A stretch of DNA of 50,730 nt from Actinomycetes bacterium (GCA_021791635.1 JAJYWF010000005.1:1-50730), one strand, 5' to 3'; positions 1 to 8,837 are shown, counted from the stretch's first letter. Translations and numbers: made by a program. The notes: a model not told the origin generated them from the sequence alone.

Positions 1-391
1 GCTCGCGGTAGGCGAGGACGGCGTGGCTGATGCTGCCGGTGCCCCCGGTGGTCACGATCCCCGCCGGCGTGGCGTCGTCGCCGGCGACGGCCTCGGCGTG
101 GAAGAGGTCGAGCGTCATGGCGATGATCTCGGCCTCGAACTTGGTGGCGCTCGGGCACATGTCGCGCTGGAGCACGTTCACGTGGGCGAACAGGCCGAAC
201 GCCTCGTTCAAGAAGCGGTAGTGGTCGTGGTCGCCGCAGTACATGGTGCCGGAGCACTTGCCGGACTCCCAGAGGGCATCTTCCTCGGTCGCCATGGTCT
301 GCAGCTCCGAGAGCACCTCTTCGCGGGGGGAGCCGATCTCGGGGAAGGTCCGGTGGACGGTGAAACGGTCTTCGTAGGGGAACGGGCTCAC
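1..391 (-). CDS. Pyridoxal-phosphate-dependent decarboxylase, sphingosine-1-phosphate lyase-like (partial)
   Basis: This is the N-terminal 130 codons of a PLP-dependent group II decarboxylase or lyase; the rest lies beyond the window edge. The reading begins VSPFPYEDRF and carries the features of the sphingosine-1-phosphate lyase/glutamate decarboxylase-like family. These are a K-x-SGTMYCGDHDHYRFLNE segment, PSATKFEAEII, and a Gly-rich cofactor-phosphate loop, TTGGTGSI. The GTG start at 391 is chosen because AGGAGG lies 7 bases upstream. An ATG at 480 in another frame stops at once. The PLP lysine is not in the window, so substrate and activity cannot be judged. Confidence 0.8.
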   Translation of the reverse strand, partial: MSPFPYEDRFTVHRTFPEIGSPREEVLSELQTMATEEDALWESGKCSGTMYCGDHDHYRFLNEAFGLFAHVNVLQRDMCPSATKFEAEIIAMTLDLFHAEAVAGDDATPAGIVTTGGTGSISHAVLAYRE

Positions 392-423
392 GGGCACTTC
401 CTCCTGGGGTCGAGCTGGCGCTG

Positions 424-459
424 GGCTGGTGCTGGATCTGCGGCTGGTGCTGGATCTGC
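424..459. repeat. 18-bp tandem repeat in the upstream region
   Basis: Two exact 18-bp copies (424-441 and 442-459) are followed by the first bases of a third copy. They lie upstream of the PLP-enzyme start, between it and the EEP-family gene. No function is evident. Confidence 0.7.
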
Positions 460-523
460 GGCTGGGGTCGTTCGTGCCATCTTCACTCGATCACACGGGG
501 TCGAAGTGGTGGCCAAGCTCACC

Positions 524-1447
524 TTAGGGGGACGACCCGTCGAGAGCGAGGCGGGCGCGGACCGGGCGGTGATCGGAACCGGCCATGGGGAGCACCTCGG
601 CGTGCTCGACGGTCAAAGGACCACGAACCAAGATGTGGTCCAGCTGGCTGTGGGGTCGCCACGCTGGCCACGTGCGTCCCCGAACGGCCCTCCGCCACCG
701 TCCACCCCCGCAGCGCCGGCCTCCGAGCAGGGCCCACGTCGGGGGGCCCCACAGGTTCATGTCCCCGACCAGCACGACGGGGCTGACCGGGGGGCTGCCA
801 TCCGGGCTGGCACCCGGGCTGGCATCCGGGCCGTCCCCGACCGCGGGCAGGGCGCCGAGGATGGCCCCCAACCGGCGGAAGTGGACGGGCGAGCCGTAGG
901 AGAGGTGCGACATGTGGGTGCCGGCCACCGTGACCTTCGTGCCCCCGACGTCGACGACGGTGACGAGCACGACCCTTCGGGCCCGGTCACGGGGCAGCCG
1001 TCCCAGCTCCACGACCGCCCGGTCGACCACTGGGAGCCGGGACAGCACGGCGATGCCCCAGGCGCCGGACTCGGCCGTCTGGAAGCGGGCCGAGCCCGAG
1101 GTCCTTCGACCGAGGGGGCGCTCTCCGTCGAGGTAGATGGCGTGGGACCCTCCCCGCCAGTCCCAGGACCGCATCCACCGATGATCGGCGCCCTCGTGGG
1201 GAGCGGCCCGCCGCCCGGTGGCCAAGGCCTCCTCGACCACGGCGTAGCCCAACGCCGAGGCCACGAGCACGGCCTGCCCTGCTTCGGGCCGGCCGGCCGG
1301 GGTCCAGCACTCCTCGAGCACCACGACGTCGGCGTCGAGGGCTCGGCACGCCGCCACCACGTCGAAGGGGCGGCCCCAGCCGTCGATGCCGGCGTGGAGG
1401 TTGAAGTTGGCCACGGTGAACGTCGGGGCGCGTTCGTTGGAGGACAT
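524..1447 (-). CDS. Endonuclease/exonuclease/phosphatase (EEP) family protein
   Basis: This 307-residue protein has the EEP (DNase I-like, metal-dependent phosphodiesterase) fold. Visible motifs are FNLHAGIDGWG near the N terminus, a Glu in VVLEECW, the Asp/Asn pair in VLVGDMNLW, LDHILV, and the terminal GSDHRPV catalytic His motif. All core active-site elements are present, so it is probably an active hydrolase. The substrate (nucleic acid, phospholipid or inositol phosphate) cannot be told. Around residues 200-220 there is a low-complexity DASPGASPDGSPPVSP stretch encoded by imperfect GGGCTGGCA-type repeats near 796-835. It diverges from the PhzF-NUDIX gene. Confidence 0.8.
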   Translation of the reverse strand: MSSNERAPTFTVANFNLHAGIDGWGRPFDVVAACRALDADVVVLEECWTPAGRPEAGQAVLVASALGYAVVEEALATGRRAAPHEGADHRWMRSWDWRGGSHAIYLDGERPLGRRTSGSARFQTAESGAWGIAVLSRLPVVDRAVVELGRLPRDRARRVVLVTVVDVGGTKVTVAGTHMSHLSYGSPVHFRRLGAILGALPAVGDGPDASPGASPDGSPPVSPVVLVGDMNLWGPPTWALLGGRRCGGGRWRRAVRGRTWPAWRPHSQLDHILVRGPLTVEHAEVLPMAGSDHRPVRARLALDGSSP

Positions 1448-1463
1448 GGGATCCCGACGCTAC

Positions 1464-1511
1464 GCCGCCACCGGGGCGATGCCGCCACCGGGGCGATGCC
1501 GCCACCGGGCA
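1464..1511. repeat. 17-bp tandem repeat between divergent genes
   Basis: Units at 1464-1480 and 1481-1497 are identical, and a third partial unit follows. The array lies just upstream of the conserved part of the PhzF-NUDIX gene, within the uncertain start region of that ORF. Confidence 0.75.
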
Positions 1512-3020
1512 ATACGGCGCGCCCGACCGGGGATCGGTAGCATCGTCGGCATCGACCAGGGCGCCACTCCCGACTCCGGCCGGCCCCAGGGTCGGGCGCC
1601 GCTGGTGTGGGCGGACGCCTTCACCGATCGTCCCTTCGGGGGGAACCCGGCTGCGGTCTGCCTGCTGGAGGGCGCGGCCGACGAACGGTGGATGCAACGT
1701 CTCGCCACCGAGCTGGGCATCTCCGAGACGGCGTTCGCCTGGCCCGAGAGCGGGCGGGGCGACGACCACCCACCCGCGTCGTACGTGCTGCGCTGGTTCA
1801 CCCCGGTCACCGAAGTGGACCTCTGCGGTCACGCCACGCTGGCCACGGCCCACGCCCTGGCCACCAGGGGAGCGCTCGGTCCCGGTGACACGGTGTGCTT
1901 TGCCACCCGGGGTGGACGCCTCACGGCCACGGTGGGGACCGACCCCGGGGAGATCGAGCTGGACCTTCCCACCGACCCGCCGACCCCGGTCCGGGATCCT
2001 CCGAGCGTGCTCCCGGCGGCCCTCTCGGCGGCGGTCGTCGAGTGGTGGCGGGGGGCCAAGGACCTGGTGGCTGTCCTGGAGGACGAAGCGGCGGTCGTCG
2101 GGGTCACCCCGGACCTGGCGACGTTGGCCGGCCTGGACTTCCGGGCCCTCTACGTCACCGCTCGGGCCAGCACCGCCGGCACCGACTACGTGCTGCGGGT
2201 GTTCGCTCCCGCCGTCGGCATCGACGAGGACCCGGTGACCGGCTCGGCCCAGTGCCTGCTCGGCCCGTACTGGGCCGCCCGGCTGGGCCGGGCGACGCTC
2301 GTGGCCGCCCAACGCTCCTCCCGGGGCGGGGTCCTTCGGGTGGACGTCGGCGAGGACCGGGTCCGGGTCTCCGGCCGTGTGGTGACGGTCGTCTCCGGCC
2401 ACGTCCAGCCGGTCCTGGCCGGTGACGGTCCCTGCTCTCCTACGACCCTGGCCGCGCTGGTGTCGGGCCACCACCCGGCCGATGCCCGTGAGGCGTCGTC
2501 GGCCGCCCGCTTCCTGGTCGAGCTGGGCCGCCTGACCCGTCCCTGTGACGAGACCGCCGACCCGGTGCACGTGACCGCATCGGGAATCGTGGTCGGTCGG
2601 CGGGGCACCGTGCTGCACCGGCACCGCCGGTTGGGGCGCTGGATGCAGCCAGGTGGCCACGTGGATCCCGGTGAGTCCCCGGCCGAAGCGGCCCACCGCG
2701 AGTCCGAGGAGGAGACCGGTCTCGTGCTCCAGCATGGGCCCGGAGGGCCGCGCCTCGTGCACATCGACGTCCACGAGGCGGCAAACGGTCATACCCACCT
2801 GGACCTCCGGTTCCTCCTGGTAGGTTCCGACGAGGACCCCGCACCTCCGCCCGGTGAGAGCCCCGACGCCCGATGGTGCTCGTGGGAGGAGGCCGAGTCG
2901 ATGGCCGACGATGCGCTGGTGGGTGGGCTTCGAGCCGCCAAGCGGGTGTGGGAGGAGTGGGAGGAGACGGCCTCGGCCACAAGTGGTCACGGGCACGGTA
3001 ACGGAGGTGACGGTGGTTGA
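1479..3020 (+). CDS. PhzF-like isomerase fused to a NUDIX hydrolase domain
   Basis: The N-terminal part is a PhzF/PhzC family isomerase-type domain. It has ADAFTDRPFGGNPAAV at the start, the active-site Glu in ISETAF, RWFTP, a GHATLATA helix and, near its end, DEDPVTGSAQC. The last 170 residues or so form a NUDIX domain with the box GGHVDPGESPAEAAHRE followed by SEEETGL. NUDIX enzymes cleave nucleoside diphosphate-linked substrates; PhzF proteins isomerise small metabolites. The fusion is seen directly and the joint substrate is unknown. The start is uncertain. ATG at 1446 or 1479 adds a tail partly encoded by tandem repeats, while GTG 1605 sits right at the conserved domain. The 3' end overlaps the next gene by 8 bases. 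Confidence 0.82.
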   Translation: MPPPGRCRHRAIRRARPGIGSIVGIDQGATPDSGRPQGRAPLVWADAFTDRPFGGNPAAVCLLEGAADERWMQRLATELGISETAFAWPESGRGDDHPPASYVLRWFTPVTEVDLCGHATLATAHALATRGALGPGDTVCFATRGGRLTATVGTDPGEIELDLPTDPPTPVRDPPSVLPAALSAAVVEWWRGAKDLVAVLEDEAAVVGVTPDLATLAGLDFRALYVTARASTAGTDYVLRVFAPAVGIDEDPVTGSAQCLLGPYWAARLGRATLVAAQRSSRGGVLRVDVGEDRVRVSGRVVTVVSGHVQPVLAGDGPCSPTTLAALVSGHHPADAREASSAARFLVELGRLTRPCDETADPVHVTASGIVVGRRGTVLHRHRRLGRWMQPGGHVDPGESPAEAAHRESEEETGLVLQHGPGGPRLVHIDVHEAANGHTHLDLRFLLVGSDEDPAPPPGESPDARWCSWEEAESMADDALVGGLRAAKRVWEEWEETASATSGHGHGNGGDGG

Positions 3021-3774
3021 CGACGCGGGCGACGCTGGTGGCACTGGCGTTCAGGATCCCCTGGACCTGTTGATCCAGGTCCAGGACCTGGACCTGGAGC
3101 TGGCCCGGCTGGAGCACCGGCGGGCGGCCTTGCCCGAGCGCAGGGAGCTGGTGGCCGCCGAGGCCGGGCTGCGCCAGGTGGACGCACAGGTCGCCGACGT
3201 CGAGGACCGCCGCCGGGTGTTGCTCGACCGCCAGGGGGAGATGGAAGCCCAAGTGGCCGCCCTGTCGGCCCGCCACCGGCAACTCGAGGACCGCCTGTAC
3301 GGCTCGAGGGGATCGGCAGCCCGTGACCTCCAGGCACTCGACGCCGAGATCCACCAGCTCGCCCGACATCGGGCCGAGATCGAAGAAGCGGAGCTGGCGG
3401 TCATGGAGGAGCAGGAGCCTCTCGACGCCGAGCTGGCCCGACTGGCCGACGAGCGAGCCCAGCTCGAGACGGTGGCCGGCTCGCTGCGCGCCGCGCTGGC
3501 GGCGTCGGACGCCGTGGCCCAGGCCGAGATCACCAACGTCGAGCATGCCCGGGGAGTGGCGGCGGCGCGGTTGCCGACGGCCCTGCTCGACCACTACGAG
3601 GTCCTGCGGGCCCGACTGGGCGGGGTCGGGGCGGCGCGGCTGGTCGGGAACCGGTGTGACGGGTGCCATCTCGAGCTGCCATCGGCCGAAGTCGACCGGC
3701 TCCGCCACCAGCCGCCCGGCACCGTGGTCACCTGCGACCAGTGCGGTCGGATCCTGGTCCGGACGTCGGCCTGA
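3013..3774 (+). CDS. zf-RING_7 (DUF164) coiled-coil zinc-ribbon protein
   Basis: About 190 residues of charged, Leu-rich coiled coil (LELARLEHRRAALPERRE and onward) precede a C-terminal C4 zinc ribbon, CDGCHLELP then CDQCGRIL. This is the architecture of the widespread zf-RING_7/DUF164 family (Rv2229c type). Family members are thought to be nucleic-acid-associated, but no precise role is established. The GTG start at 3013 is chosen because GGAGG lies 5 bases upstream. It overlaps the previous stop by 8 bases, which suggests translational coupling. A phosphatase gene follows after 6 bases. In mycobacteria the same family sits beside an RNase H/phosphatase gene, so the neighbourhood is partly conserved. 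Confidence 0.87.
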   Translation: MVDDAGDAGGTGVQDPLDLLIQVQDLDLELARLEHRRAALPERRELVAAEAGLRQVDAQVADVEDRRRVLLDRQGEMEAQVAALSARHRQLEDRLYGSRGSAARDLQALDAEIHQLARHRAEIEEAELAVMEEQEPLDAELARLADERAQLETVAGSLRAALAASDAVAQAEITNVEHARGVAAARLPTALLDHYEVLRARLGGVGAARLVGNRCDGCHLELPSAEVDRLRHQPPGTVVTCDQCGRILVRTSA

Positions 3775-3780
3775 CCGGGC

Positions 3781-4395
3781 ATGCTCGTCCTGGTCCGCCA
3801 CGGTGAGGCGACGGCGAACGCCTCGGGCCTCCTCCTCGGCCGCACCGATGTGCCGCTCACCGCACTGGGCCGTCTTCAGGCCGCGGCCCTGGCCCGCCAC
3901 CTCGGACCGGTGACCAGGCTGGTGTCCAGCCCGTTGGCGCGGGCGCTCGACACGGCCCAGTCCCTGGGGCTCGAGGTGCCGGTGGAGGTCGACGAACGCT
4001 GGGTGGAGGTGGACTACGGGGAGCACGAAGGCCGGCCCCTCGGTGACGTCCCGGCCGAGGTCTGGCGACGGTGGAGGAGCGATCCCAGCTACCGCCCGGC
4101 CGGAGGCGAGTCCCTGGGCGAGGTGGCCGAGCGGGTGCGTGACGCGTGTGCCGGTCTGTTCGCCGAGCCCGGGCGGGGCGCCCGGGGCGACGACGGTGAC
4201 GTGGTGGTGGTGAGCCATGTGTCGCCGATCAAGGCCGCCGTGGCCTGGGCGCTCGGGACCGGAGAGGGCCTCGACTGGCGGCTCCGGCTGTCCACCGGTT
4301 CGGTCAGCACCATCGGGTGGGGGGCCGGCGAGCCGGTCCTGCACGGCTTCAACTGGGTCCCGGAGCTCCCGCCGGCCTCAGGGGATGGGCCATGA
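3781..4395 (+). CDS. Histidine phosphatase family protein (phosphoglycerate mutase-like)
   Basis: This 204-residue protein has the branch-1 histidine phosphatase signature LVRHGEATAN. It also has GRTDVPLTALGRLQA, SSPLARALDTA, the Glu in YGEHEGRP and the second catalytic His in VVVVSHVSPIKAA. It should form a phosphohistidine intermediate. Candidate substrates include alpha-ribazole phosphate or small phosphorylated metabolites, and the sequence does not decide between them. It resembles the C-terminal acid phosphatase part of the mycobacterial Rv2228c protein, whose gene also neighbours a zf-RING_7 gene, but no RNase H domain is present here. It lies in a tight rightward operon, 6 bases after the zinc-ribbon gene. 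Confidence 0.88.
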   Translation: MLVLVRHGEATANASGLLLGRTDVPLTALGRLQAAALARHLGPVTRLVSSPLARALDTAQSLGLEVPVEVDERWVEVDYGEHEGRPLGDVPAEVWRRWRSDPSYRPAGGESLGEVAERVRDACAGLFAEPGRGARGDDGDVVVVSHVSPIKAAVAWALGTGEGLDWRLRLSTGSVSTIGWGAGEPVLHGFNWVPELPPASGDGP

Positions 4396-4402
4396 TGAGC
4401 CC

Positions 4403-5071
4403 ATGAGCGCACCATCAGATCCGCCGTCCCCCGGCCAGACCGGCCCCGACCCTGCGGTCCCGACGCACCGGCGGGAGATGAGCTTCGAGGTGTTCGAGGA
4501 GGGTGACGAGTTCCACGTTACCGGCCGGTTGCGCGACGAGCGCCCCTGGGCGGCCGGGACGGTCTGGGTGGAGCACGTCCACGACATGGAGCTGGCGATC
4601 ACCGTGCACCGACCGGACCTCACCATCACCGCGGCGACCGCCCGCATGCACCGGTTCCCCCATGCCGAGTGCACCGACATCGAAGAGGCTTTCGCCGGCC
4701 TCGTGGGGCTGAACGTGGCCCGGGGCTACTCGCGGGCGGTCCAGGAGCGGTTCGGGCGGTCGCTGGGCTGCACCCACTTGGAGCTCCTGGCCCGGACCAT
4801 CGGGCCGGTGGTCATCCAGTCCGTGGCCTCGGCGGCTACCCGCCTCCAGGATGCCACCAGGACGCAAGTGGCCATGACCCAGGCCGGGAGCGCCTGGTTC
4901 GCCGACACCTGCCACGTGTGGGCCACCGACGGCCCGTCCGGCCCTGGCCCGGGAATGCAGAAGGTGGCGTTGGGCTGGCGCCCGGGGACCGACGAGTACC
5001 CCGCACCGTCGGTCGACGAGGTCCGCCGCCGGGGCGCGGCCGAGGCCGACGGCGCGCCTCCCTGGGAGTAG
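4403..5071 (+). CDS. DUF2889 domain protein
   Basis: Roughly 222 residues match the DUF2889 pattern. An N-terminal RREMSFEVFEEGDEFHVTGRL region is followed by VHDMELAITVHRPDLTI and a small Cys/His-bearing segment, HRFPHAECTDIEEAFAGLVGL. GCTHLELL follows further on. The biochemical role of the family is unknown. The start is taken at ATG 4403; an in-frame ATG at 4385 would overlap the phosphatase stop. No strong ribosome binding site separates the two. It is the last gene of the rightward run that starts with the PhzF-NUDIX fusion. Confidence 0.72.
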   Translation: MSAPSDPPSPGQTGPDPAVPTHRREMSFEVFEEGDEFHVTGRLRDERPWAAGTVWVEHVHDMELAITVHRPDLTITAATARMHRFPHAECTDIEEAFAGLVGLNVARGYSRAVQERFGRSLGCTHLELLARTIGPVVIQSVASAATRLQDATRTQVAMTQAGSAWFADTCHVWATDGPSGPGPGMQKVALGWRPGTDEYPAPSVDEVRRRGAAEADGAPPWE

Positions 5072-5090
5072 GCGGGCCAGGCCGGTGGTA

Positions 5091-6032
5091 TCAGCCGGGA
5101 GCCGCCGCGGCGATGAAGTCGGCGACCACCGCGGCCAGCTCCTCTCCTCGGTCCTCCTGGAGGAAGTGGCCTGCGCCGGCGATGGTGGTGTGGGGCTGGC
5201 CGGCGGCGCCGGGGACCTCCTCCCGGAACACCCGGTCGCCACCGCCGGTGATCGGGTCGCCGTCGCTGAATGCGCAGAGGAAGGGCTTGGTGAAGCGGCG
5301 CAGGGAGGCCCAGGCCCGGGTGTTGTCGTCGGTCGACGGGTCGTCGGGCGTGGTCGGGACCAGCAGCGGGAACTGGCGGGCGCCCTCCTTGTACCGCTCG
5401 TCGGGGAACGGGGCGTCGTAGGCGGCGACCACTTCGGGGGCCAGGTCGGTGAGCGTGCCCGAGCCCACGATGGCACCGACCGGGAGCTCGGGTGCCTCCT
5501 GGGAGAATCGCTGCCAGGCCATGAAGGCCTGGCTCATCGGGGTGTGACCGGTCGGCAGGCCGGTGTTCGCCACCACCACCCTCGAGAACCGCTCGGGGTG
5601 CTCGGCCACGAGGCGAAGGCCGAGCAGGCCTCCCCAGTCCTGGCAGACGAGGGTCAGGCCGGAGAGGTCGAGCTGGTCGAAGAGCGCCGACCGGAGCCAC
5701 TCGACGTGCCGGGCGTAGGTGTAGTCGTGGCGGTCGGCCGGCTTGTCCGACCGGCCGAAGCCGACGAGATCGGGGGCCACCACCCGGTGACCGGCCGCCA
5801 CGAGGACCGGAACCATCTTGCGGTAGAGGAAGCACCAGCTGGGCTCGCCGTGCAGGAGCAGGACGGTCTCGGCCGGTGGTGGCCCGTCGGGGCGTTCGTC
5901 GAGGTAGTGGACTCGAAGGGGCGGAGACGCCTGATCGCCGTCGCCGGCGGGGACCTCGACGTAGTGGGGCGCGAACGGGAAGCCCACCAGTCCCTCGAAG
6001 CGCTCGTCGGGCGTCCTCAATGCCTCCATCAC
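5091..6032 (-). CDS. Haloalkane dehalogenase-like alpha/beta hydrolase (DhlA/HLD-I type)
   Basis: This 313-residue alpha/beta hydrolase has the hallmarks of subfamily I haloalkane dehalogenases. There is an [13 protein letters not shown] oxyanion segment and a nucleophile elbow CQDWGG, with Asp as nucleophile followed by the halide-binding Trp. It also has [19 protein letters not shown], the acidic residue in SDGDPITGG and the catalytic His in GAGHFLQED. The expected reaction is hydrolysis of a carbon-halogen bond to an alcohol plus halide. A cap-domain Trp (FMAWQRF) may be the second halide ligand. ATG 6032 overlaps the TetR stop by 4 bases (ATGA), so the two genes are probably cotranscribed. 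Epoxide hydrolase or another esterase is less likely because the motif has QDWGG. Confidence 0.85.
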   Translation of the reverse strand: MMEALRTPDERFEGLVGFPFAPHYVEVPAGDGDQASPPLRVHYLDERPDGPPPAETVLLLHGEPSWCFLYRKMVPVLVAAGHRVVAPDLVGFGRSDKPADRHDYTYARHVEWLRSALFDQLDLSGLTLVCQDWGGLLGLRLVAEHPERFSRVVVANTGLPTGHTPMSQAFMAWQRFSQEAPELPVGAIVGSGTLTDLAPEVVAAYDAPFPDERYKEGARQFPLLVPTTPDDPSTDDNTRAWASLRRFTKPFLCAFSDGDPITGGGDRVFREEVPGAAGQPHTTIAGAGHFLQEDRGEELAAVVADFIAAAAPG

Positions 6033-6724
6033 GCCTCCAAGGTGGTGAGTAGGGCGAGAAGGGTGCGGGCGGTCACCCGGTGGGCGGCGGTGCGGGACAG
6101 GTGCTGGTCACGACGCAGGCGCTCCCACGTCTCCCACGATGCGGCCATGTCGAGGGCGTCGAGCACGTCGGAGCTGTCGTCGCCGGCCCGCCCCAGCTCG
6201 GGTCCGAACGTGAAGGCCACGTGGTCGCGCAGCACGGCGTTGGTGGAGCGGATCCAGTCGGCGACGTCGGGCGAGTGGGCGGCCAGGGGAACGCTGGTGC
6301 GGCGGACCGGAGCGACGGCGTCGTAGAGGCGGCCGCGCCGGCGGACCGTCCTCTCCACCCGCTCCACCAGGTCGAGGGTCGCAGGGACCGGTCGAAGGTG
6401 GTCCCAGTGGCGCTGGGCCTGGACGGCGATCACCGCCCGGTAGACGGCGTCCATGTCCTCGAAGTGGTGGAACACGAGGCGGAGCGACACCCCGGCCCTG
6501 GCGGCGACCGCCTTGGCAGTGGGCTGGGGTGTGCCGTGCTGGAGCAGCGAGATCAGTGCCTCGGCTACTCGAAGGCGCGTTCTCTCCCCCCGGGCCAGGC
6601 GCCCGTCGGAGGAGACCGCACCGTCGGGGGCGGGGATCACCGACGCCTGGCGGGCGGGTGTCGCCACCTGTCCGGCGTGCGACGCGGCGTGGCGGGTGGG
6701 TGCCGCGACCTGGCGGGTGGGCAT
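6029..6724 (-). CDS. TetR family transcriptional regulator
   Basis: This 231-residue protein has an N-terminal TetR DNA-binding domain (residues about 45-95). The segments are [17 protein letters not shown], then [19 protein letters not shown], then [11 protein letters not shown] variable helical ligand domain follows. The first 40 residues are a low-complexity Ala/Arg/Gln tail with repeated RQVA-like units, so the true start may lie downstream. The gene is coupled to the haloalkane dehalogenase by an ATGA overlap. Regulation of that enzyme and of itself is therefore a reasonable inference. The 200-base gap to the divergent aldo-keto reductase would hold its operator, but I see no clear palindrome there. 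Confidence 0.86.
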   Translation of the reverse strand: MPTRQVAAPTRHAASHAGQVATPARQASVIPAPDGAVSSDGRLARGERTRLRVAEALISLLQHGTPQPTAKAVAARAGVSLRLVFHHFEDMDAVYRAVIAVQAQRHWDHLRPVPATLDLVERVERTVRRRGRLYDAVAPVRRTSVPLAAHSPDVADWIRSTNAVLRDHVAFTFGPELGRAGDDSSDVLDALDMAASWETWERLRRDQHLSRTAAHRVTARTLLALLTTLEA

Positions 6725-6924
6725 CGCACCAGCGTACCGACGTGGCCGGATTACGCAAACGGGATTCGCGCGCCCAGGTCAGTGTCGCAGCCGCTGGCGC
6801 GGCACAGCGGAGCAGCGGCGCGGCACGGTCGGGGAGTGGTCGGCCCTAGGGTGGCCCGCAGGGTGGCAACCGGCCGGATGTCTCTCGACGTACGGAGCGA
6901 ACCGACGAGGAGGGCAGTGATCTG

Positions 6925-7911
6925 ATGGAGCAGCGCAGTCTGGGAACGCAGGGGCTCGAAGTGTCGGCACTGGGGCTCGGGTGCATGGGGATGAGCCAGT
7001 CCTACGGGGCCGCCGACGACGACGAGTCGATCGCCACCGTCCACCGGGCGCTGGAGCTCGGGGTCACGTTCCTCGACACCGCCGACATGTACGGCCCGTT
7101 CACGAACGAGCGCCTGGTGGGCCGGGCGATCGCCGGACGGCGGGACGAGGTGATCTTGGCGACCAAGTTCGGCAACGAGCGCCGACCCGACGGCTCCTGG
7201 GTGGGGATCAACGGGAAGCCCGACTACGTCCGCCGGTGCATCGACGCCTCCCTGGAGCGCCTCGGGGTCGACCACGTGGACCTGTACTACCAGCACCGGG
7301 TGGACACGTCGGTCCCGGTGGAGGAGACCTGGGGGGCGATGGGCGAGCTGGTGGAAGCCGGCAAGGTCCGGTACCTCGGGATATCCGAGGCCGCCCCGGG
7401 CACCATCCGACGGGCGCACGCCACCCATCCCATGTCGGCCATTCAGAGCGAGTACTCCCTGTTCACCAGGGACCCTGAAGACGGCGTGCTCGACACGATC
7501 CGGGAGTTGGGCATCGGGTTCGTCGCGTACAGCCCGTTGGGTCGGGGCTTCCTGTCGGGGACCATCACGTCGCCGGATCAATTCGCCGAGGACGACTTCC
7601 GTCGCTTCTCGCCGCGGTTCTCGGGCGAGAACTTCCAGAAGAACCTGGACGTGGTCCACCAGGTGCAGGCTCTGGCCGAGGAGAAGGGCGTGACGCCGTC
7701 ACAGCTGGCCCTGGCCTGGGTGCTGGCCCAGGGGCACGACATCGTCCCGATACCCGGAACCAAGCGGCGGAGCTATCTCGAAGAGAACGTCGCCGCCCTC
7801 GACGTCCACCTCTCGGCCGAGGACCTGGCGTCGATCGAGGCGGTGGCGCCCAAGGGCGTTGCGGCCGGGGACCGGTACGCGTCGGAGCACATGTCCCGCA
7901 TCAACGTCTGA
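6925..7911 (+). CDS. Aldo/keto reductase
   Basis: This full-length 328-residue member of the NADP-dependent aldo/keto reductase family is of the AKR12/13-like type. It has [13 protein letters not shown] at the N terminus, the catalytic Asp/Tyr pair in FLDTADMYG, the Lys in ILATKFG and the His in LYYQHRVD. It also has [13 protein letters not shown] and the C-terminal cofactor motif [14 protein letters not shown]. It should reduce an aldehyde or ketone; the substrate is unknown. GAGGAGG lies about 10 bases upstream of the ATG. It is transcribed away from the tetR gene. Confidence 0.92.
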   Translation: MEQRSLGTQGLEVSALGLGCMGMSQSYGAADDDESIATVHRALELGVTFLDTADMYGPFTNERLVGRAIAGRRDEVILATKFGNERRPDGSWVGINGKPDYVRRCIDASLERLGVDHVDLYYQHRVDTSVPVEETWGAMGELVEAGKVRYLGISEAAPGTIRRAHATHPMSAIQSEYSLFTRDPEDGVLDTIRELGIGFVAYSPLGRGFLSGTITSPDQFAEDDFRRFSPRFSGENFQKNLDVVHQVQALAEEKGVTPSQLALAWVLAQGHDIVPIPGTKRRSYLEENVAALDVHLSAEDLASIEAVAPKGVAAGDRYASEHMSRINV

Positions 7912-8222
7912 CCGGCTGCCCCCGGCGGGCCCGGTGGTGCTCGCCGGTCCCGGTCCCGTTCAGTTTCGCTGGGCCCTCTGCCAACACGGGTGGTGGCGCG
8001 ATGGGTGCTGGCACCCGGTGGTCAGGTGTTCCCGGCGTTCACTGTCGCCACACCGTGCTTTCGAGGCTGGTTGCTCCAGGGGGCAGGCCGGTCGGCCAGC
8101 GCAATTGCCGATGAGCTGAGCTCGTGGGGCGATTTGCCGACCTGGCCGGAGTGTCGGCCGGGCTTCAGGTTCCAGGCCGCCGGGCCGGCTCATTCCGGCG
8201 GGAAGAAGCGCCGGCGGGTCCG
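7912..8222. other. Intergenic region between convergent genes
   Basis: These 311 bases lie between the 3' ends of the aldo/keto reductase and the RDD protein. Apart from a hairpin near the RDD end, I find no gene, RNA or conserved motif. Short ORFs here have no recognisable protein features. Confidence 0.6.
8177..8201 (-). terminator. Possible hairpin terminator for the RDD gene
   Basis: A perfect 7-bp GC stem (CCGCCGG/CCGGCGG) with an 11-base loop lies 21 bases past the RDD stop. There is no T tract, so it could act as a high-GC intrinsic terminator or only as an RNA 3' hairpin. Confidence 0.35.
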
Positions 8223-8837
8223 TCAAGCATCGTTCATGACCACCGTCGATGCCGTCTTGTCGTGGAGGGTCTGCTTGTCGGGGTCCCACAACGGCCAGAG
8301 GAGATCCACGAAGATCCCGAAGGGGATACAGGTGATCACGAACGCGAGCAACGCCCGCAGCAGGGCACGGCCGATCCCAACCGGGTGCTTGCCGGTGGAC
8401 TTGTCGGCAAGTGAGATCTTGAGAGCACGCATCCCCCACGTCTGCCCTGAGGTCCCGAGCTTCCACACGTGGTACCAGAGAGCGAAGGCGATGGCGAGTA
8501 GGACTCCGACCCCGGTCGAGCGGGTCACGGCCAAGCTCAGCACCATGGCCATCCAGATGGCCACGCCCGTCACGAATGCGTCCACGACGTACGCGATGAC
8601 CCGGCTTCCATAGAGGGCGTACCTGAACGACCCCCGGCTCGGCCCGTACTGGTACGGCACTGGTGCCCGAGTGGTCGCGCCTGGCCACTCGGGGGAAGCA
8701 CCGAAGGCAGTGCCCGGGGACACTACCGAAGGTTCGGAGATCGCCCGTTCCGCCCTCACCGTAGGGTGGAGCTCGGGTGGATACCACTTCCCGTCCGAAG
8801 CGATCCACCACCCGGGTGGGCCACCAGTGCCAGCCAT
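8223..8837 (-). CDS. DUF2510 + RDD family membrane protein
   Basis: This 204-residue protein begins with a DUF2510 motif (PGWWIASDGKWYPPELHP). A short linker leads to an RDD domain with about three membrane helices: SRVIAYVVDAF..., VLLAIAFALWY and ALLAFVITCIPFGIF. Typical RDD signatures GQTWGMRALKI and KQTLHDKTASTVV are present. RDD proteins are integral membrane proteins, some linked to ion transport, but no function can be assigned here. The ATG at 8837 is chosen for the AGGAGG 6-7 bases upstream; the longer open frame upstream is not homologous to anything visible. It lies 76 bases after the PIG-L gene and may be cotranscribed. Confidence 0.86.
   Translation of the reverse strand: MAGTGGPPGWWIASDGKWYPPELHPTVRAERAISEPSVVSPGTAFGASPEWPGATTRAPVPYQYGPSRGSFRYALYGSRVIAYVVDAFVTGVAIWMAMVLSLAVTRSTGVGVLLAIAFALWYHVWKLGTSGQTWGMRALKISLADKSTGKHPVGIGRALLRALLAFVITCIPFGIFVDLLWPLWDPDKQTLHDKTASTVVMNDA

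Noticed and set aside
478-480. ATG as the start of the PLP decarboxylase
   Set aside because: That frame meets TGA after about 30 codons. The GTG at 391 has an AGGAGG site and leads into the conserved protein.
987-4344. Long minus-strand frames (685 and 634 codons)
   Set aside because: They are antisense to the PhzF-NUDIX, zinc-ribbon and phosphatase genes, all of which have clear motifs. The minus translations are low-complexity.
6725-6924. A TetR operator in the tetR/aldo-keto reductase gap
   Set aside because: I found only a short direct repeat (GGCGCGGCAC twice) and no convincing palindrome.
7960-8811. A 283-codon minus frame over the aldo-keto/RDD gap
   Set aside because: It mostly overlaps the RDD gene in another frame, and its translation shows no domain.
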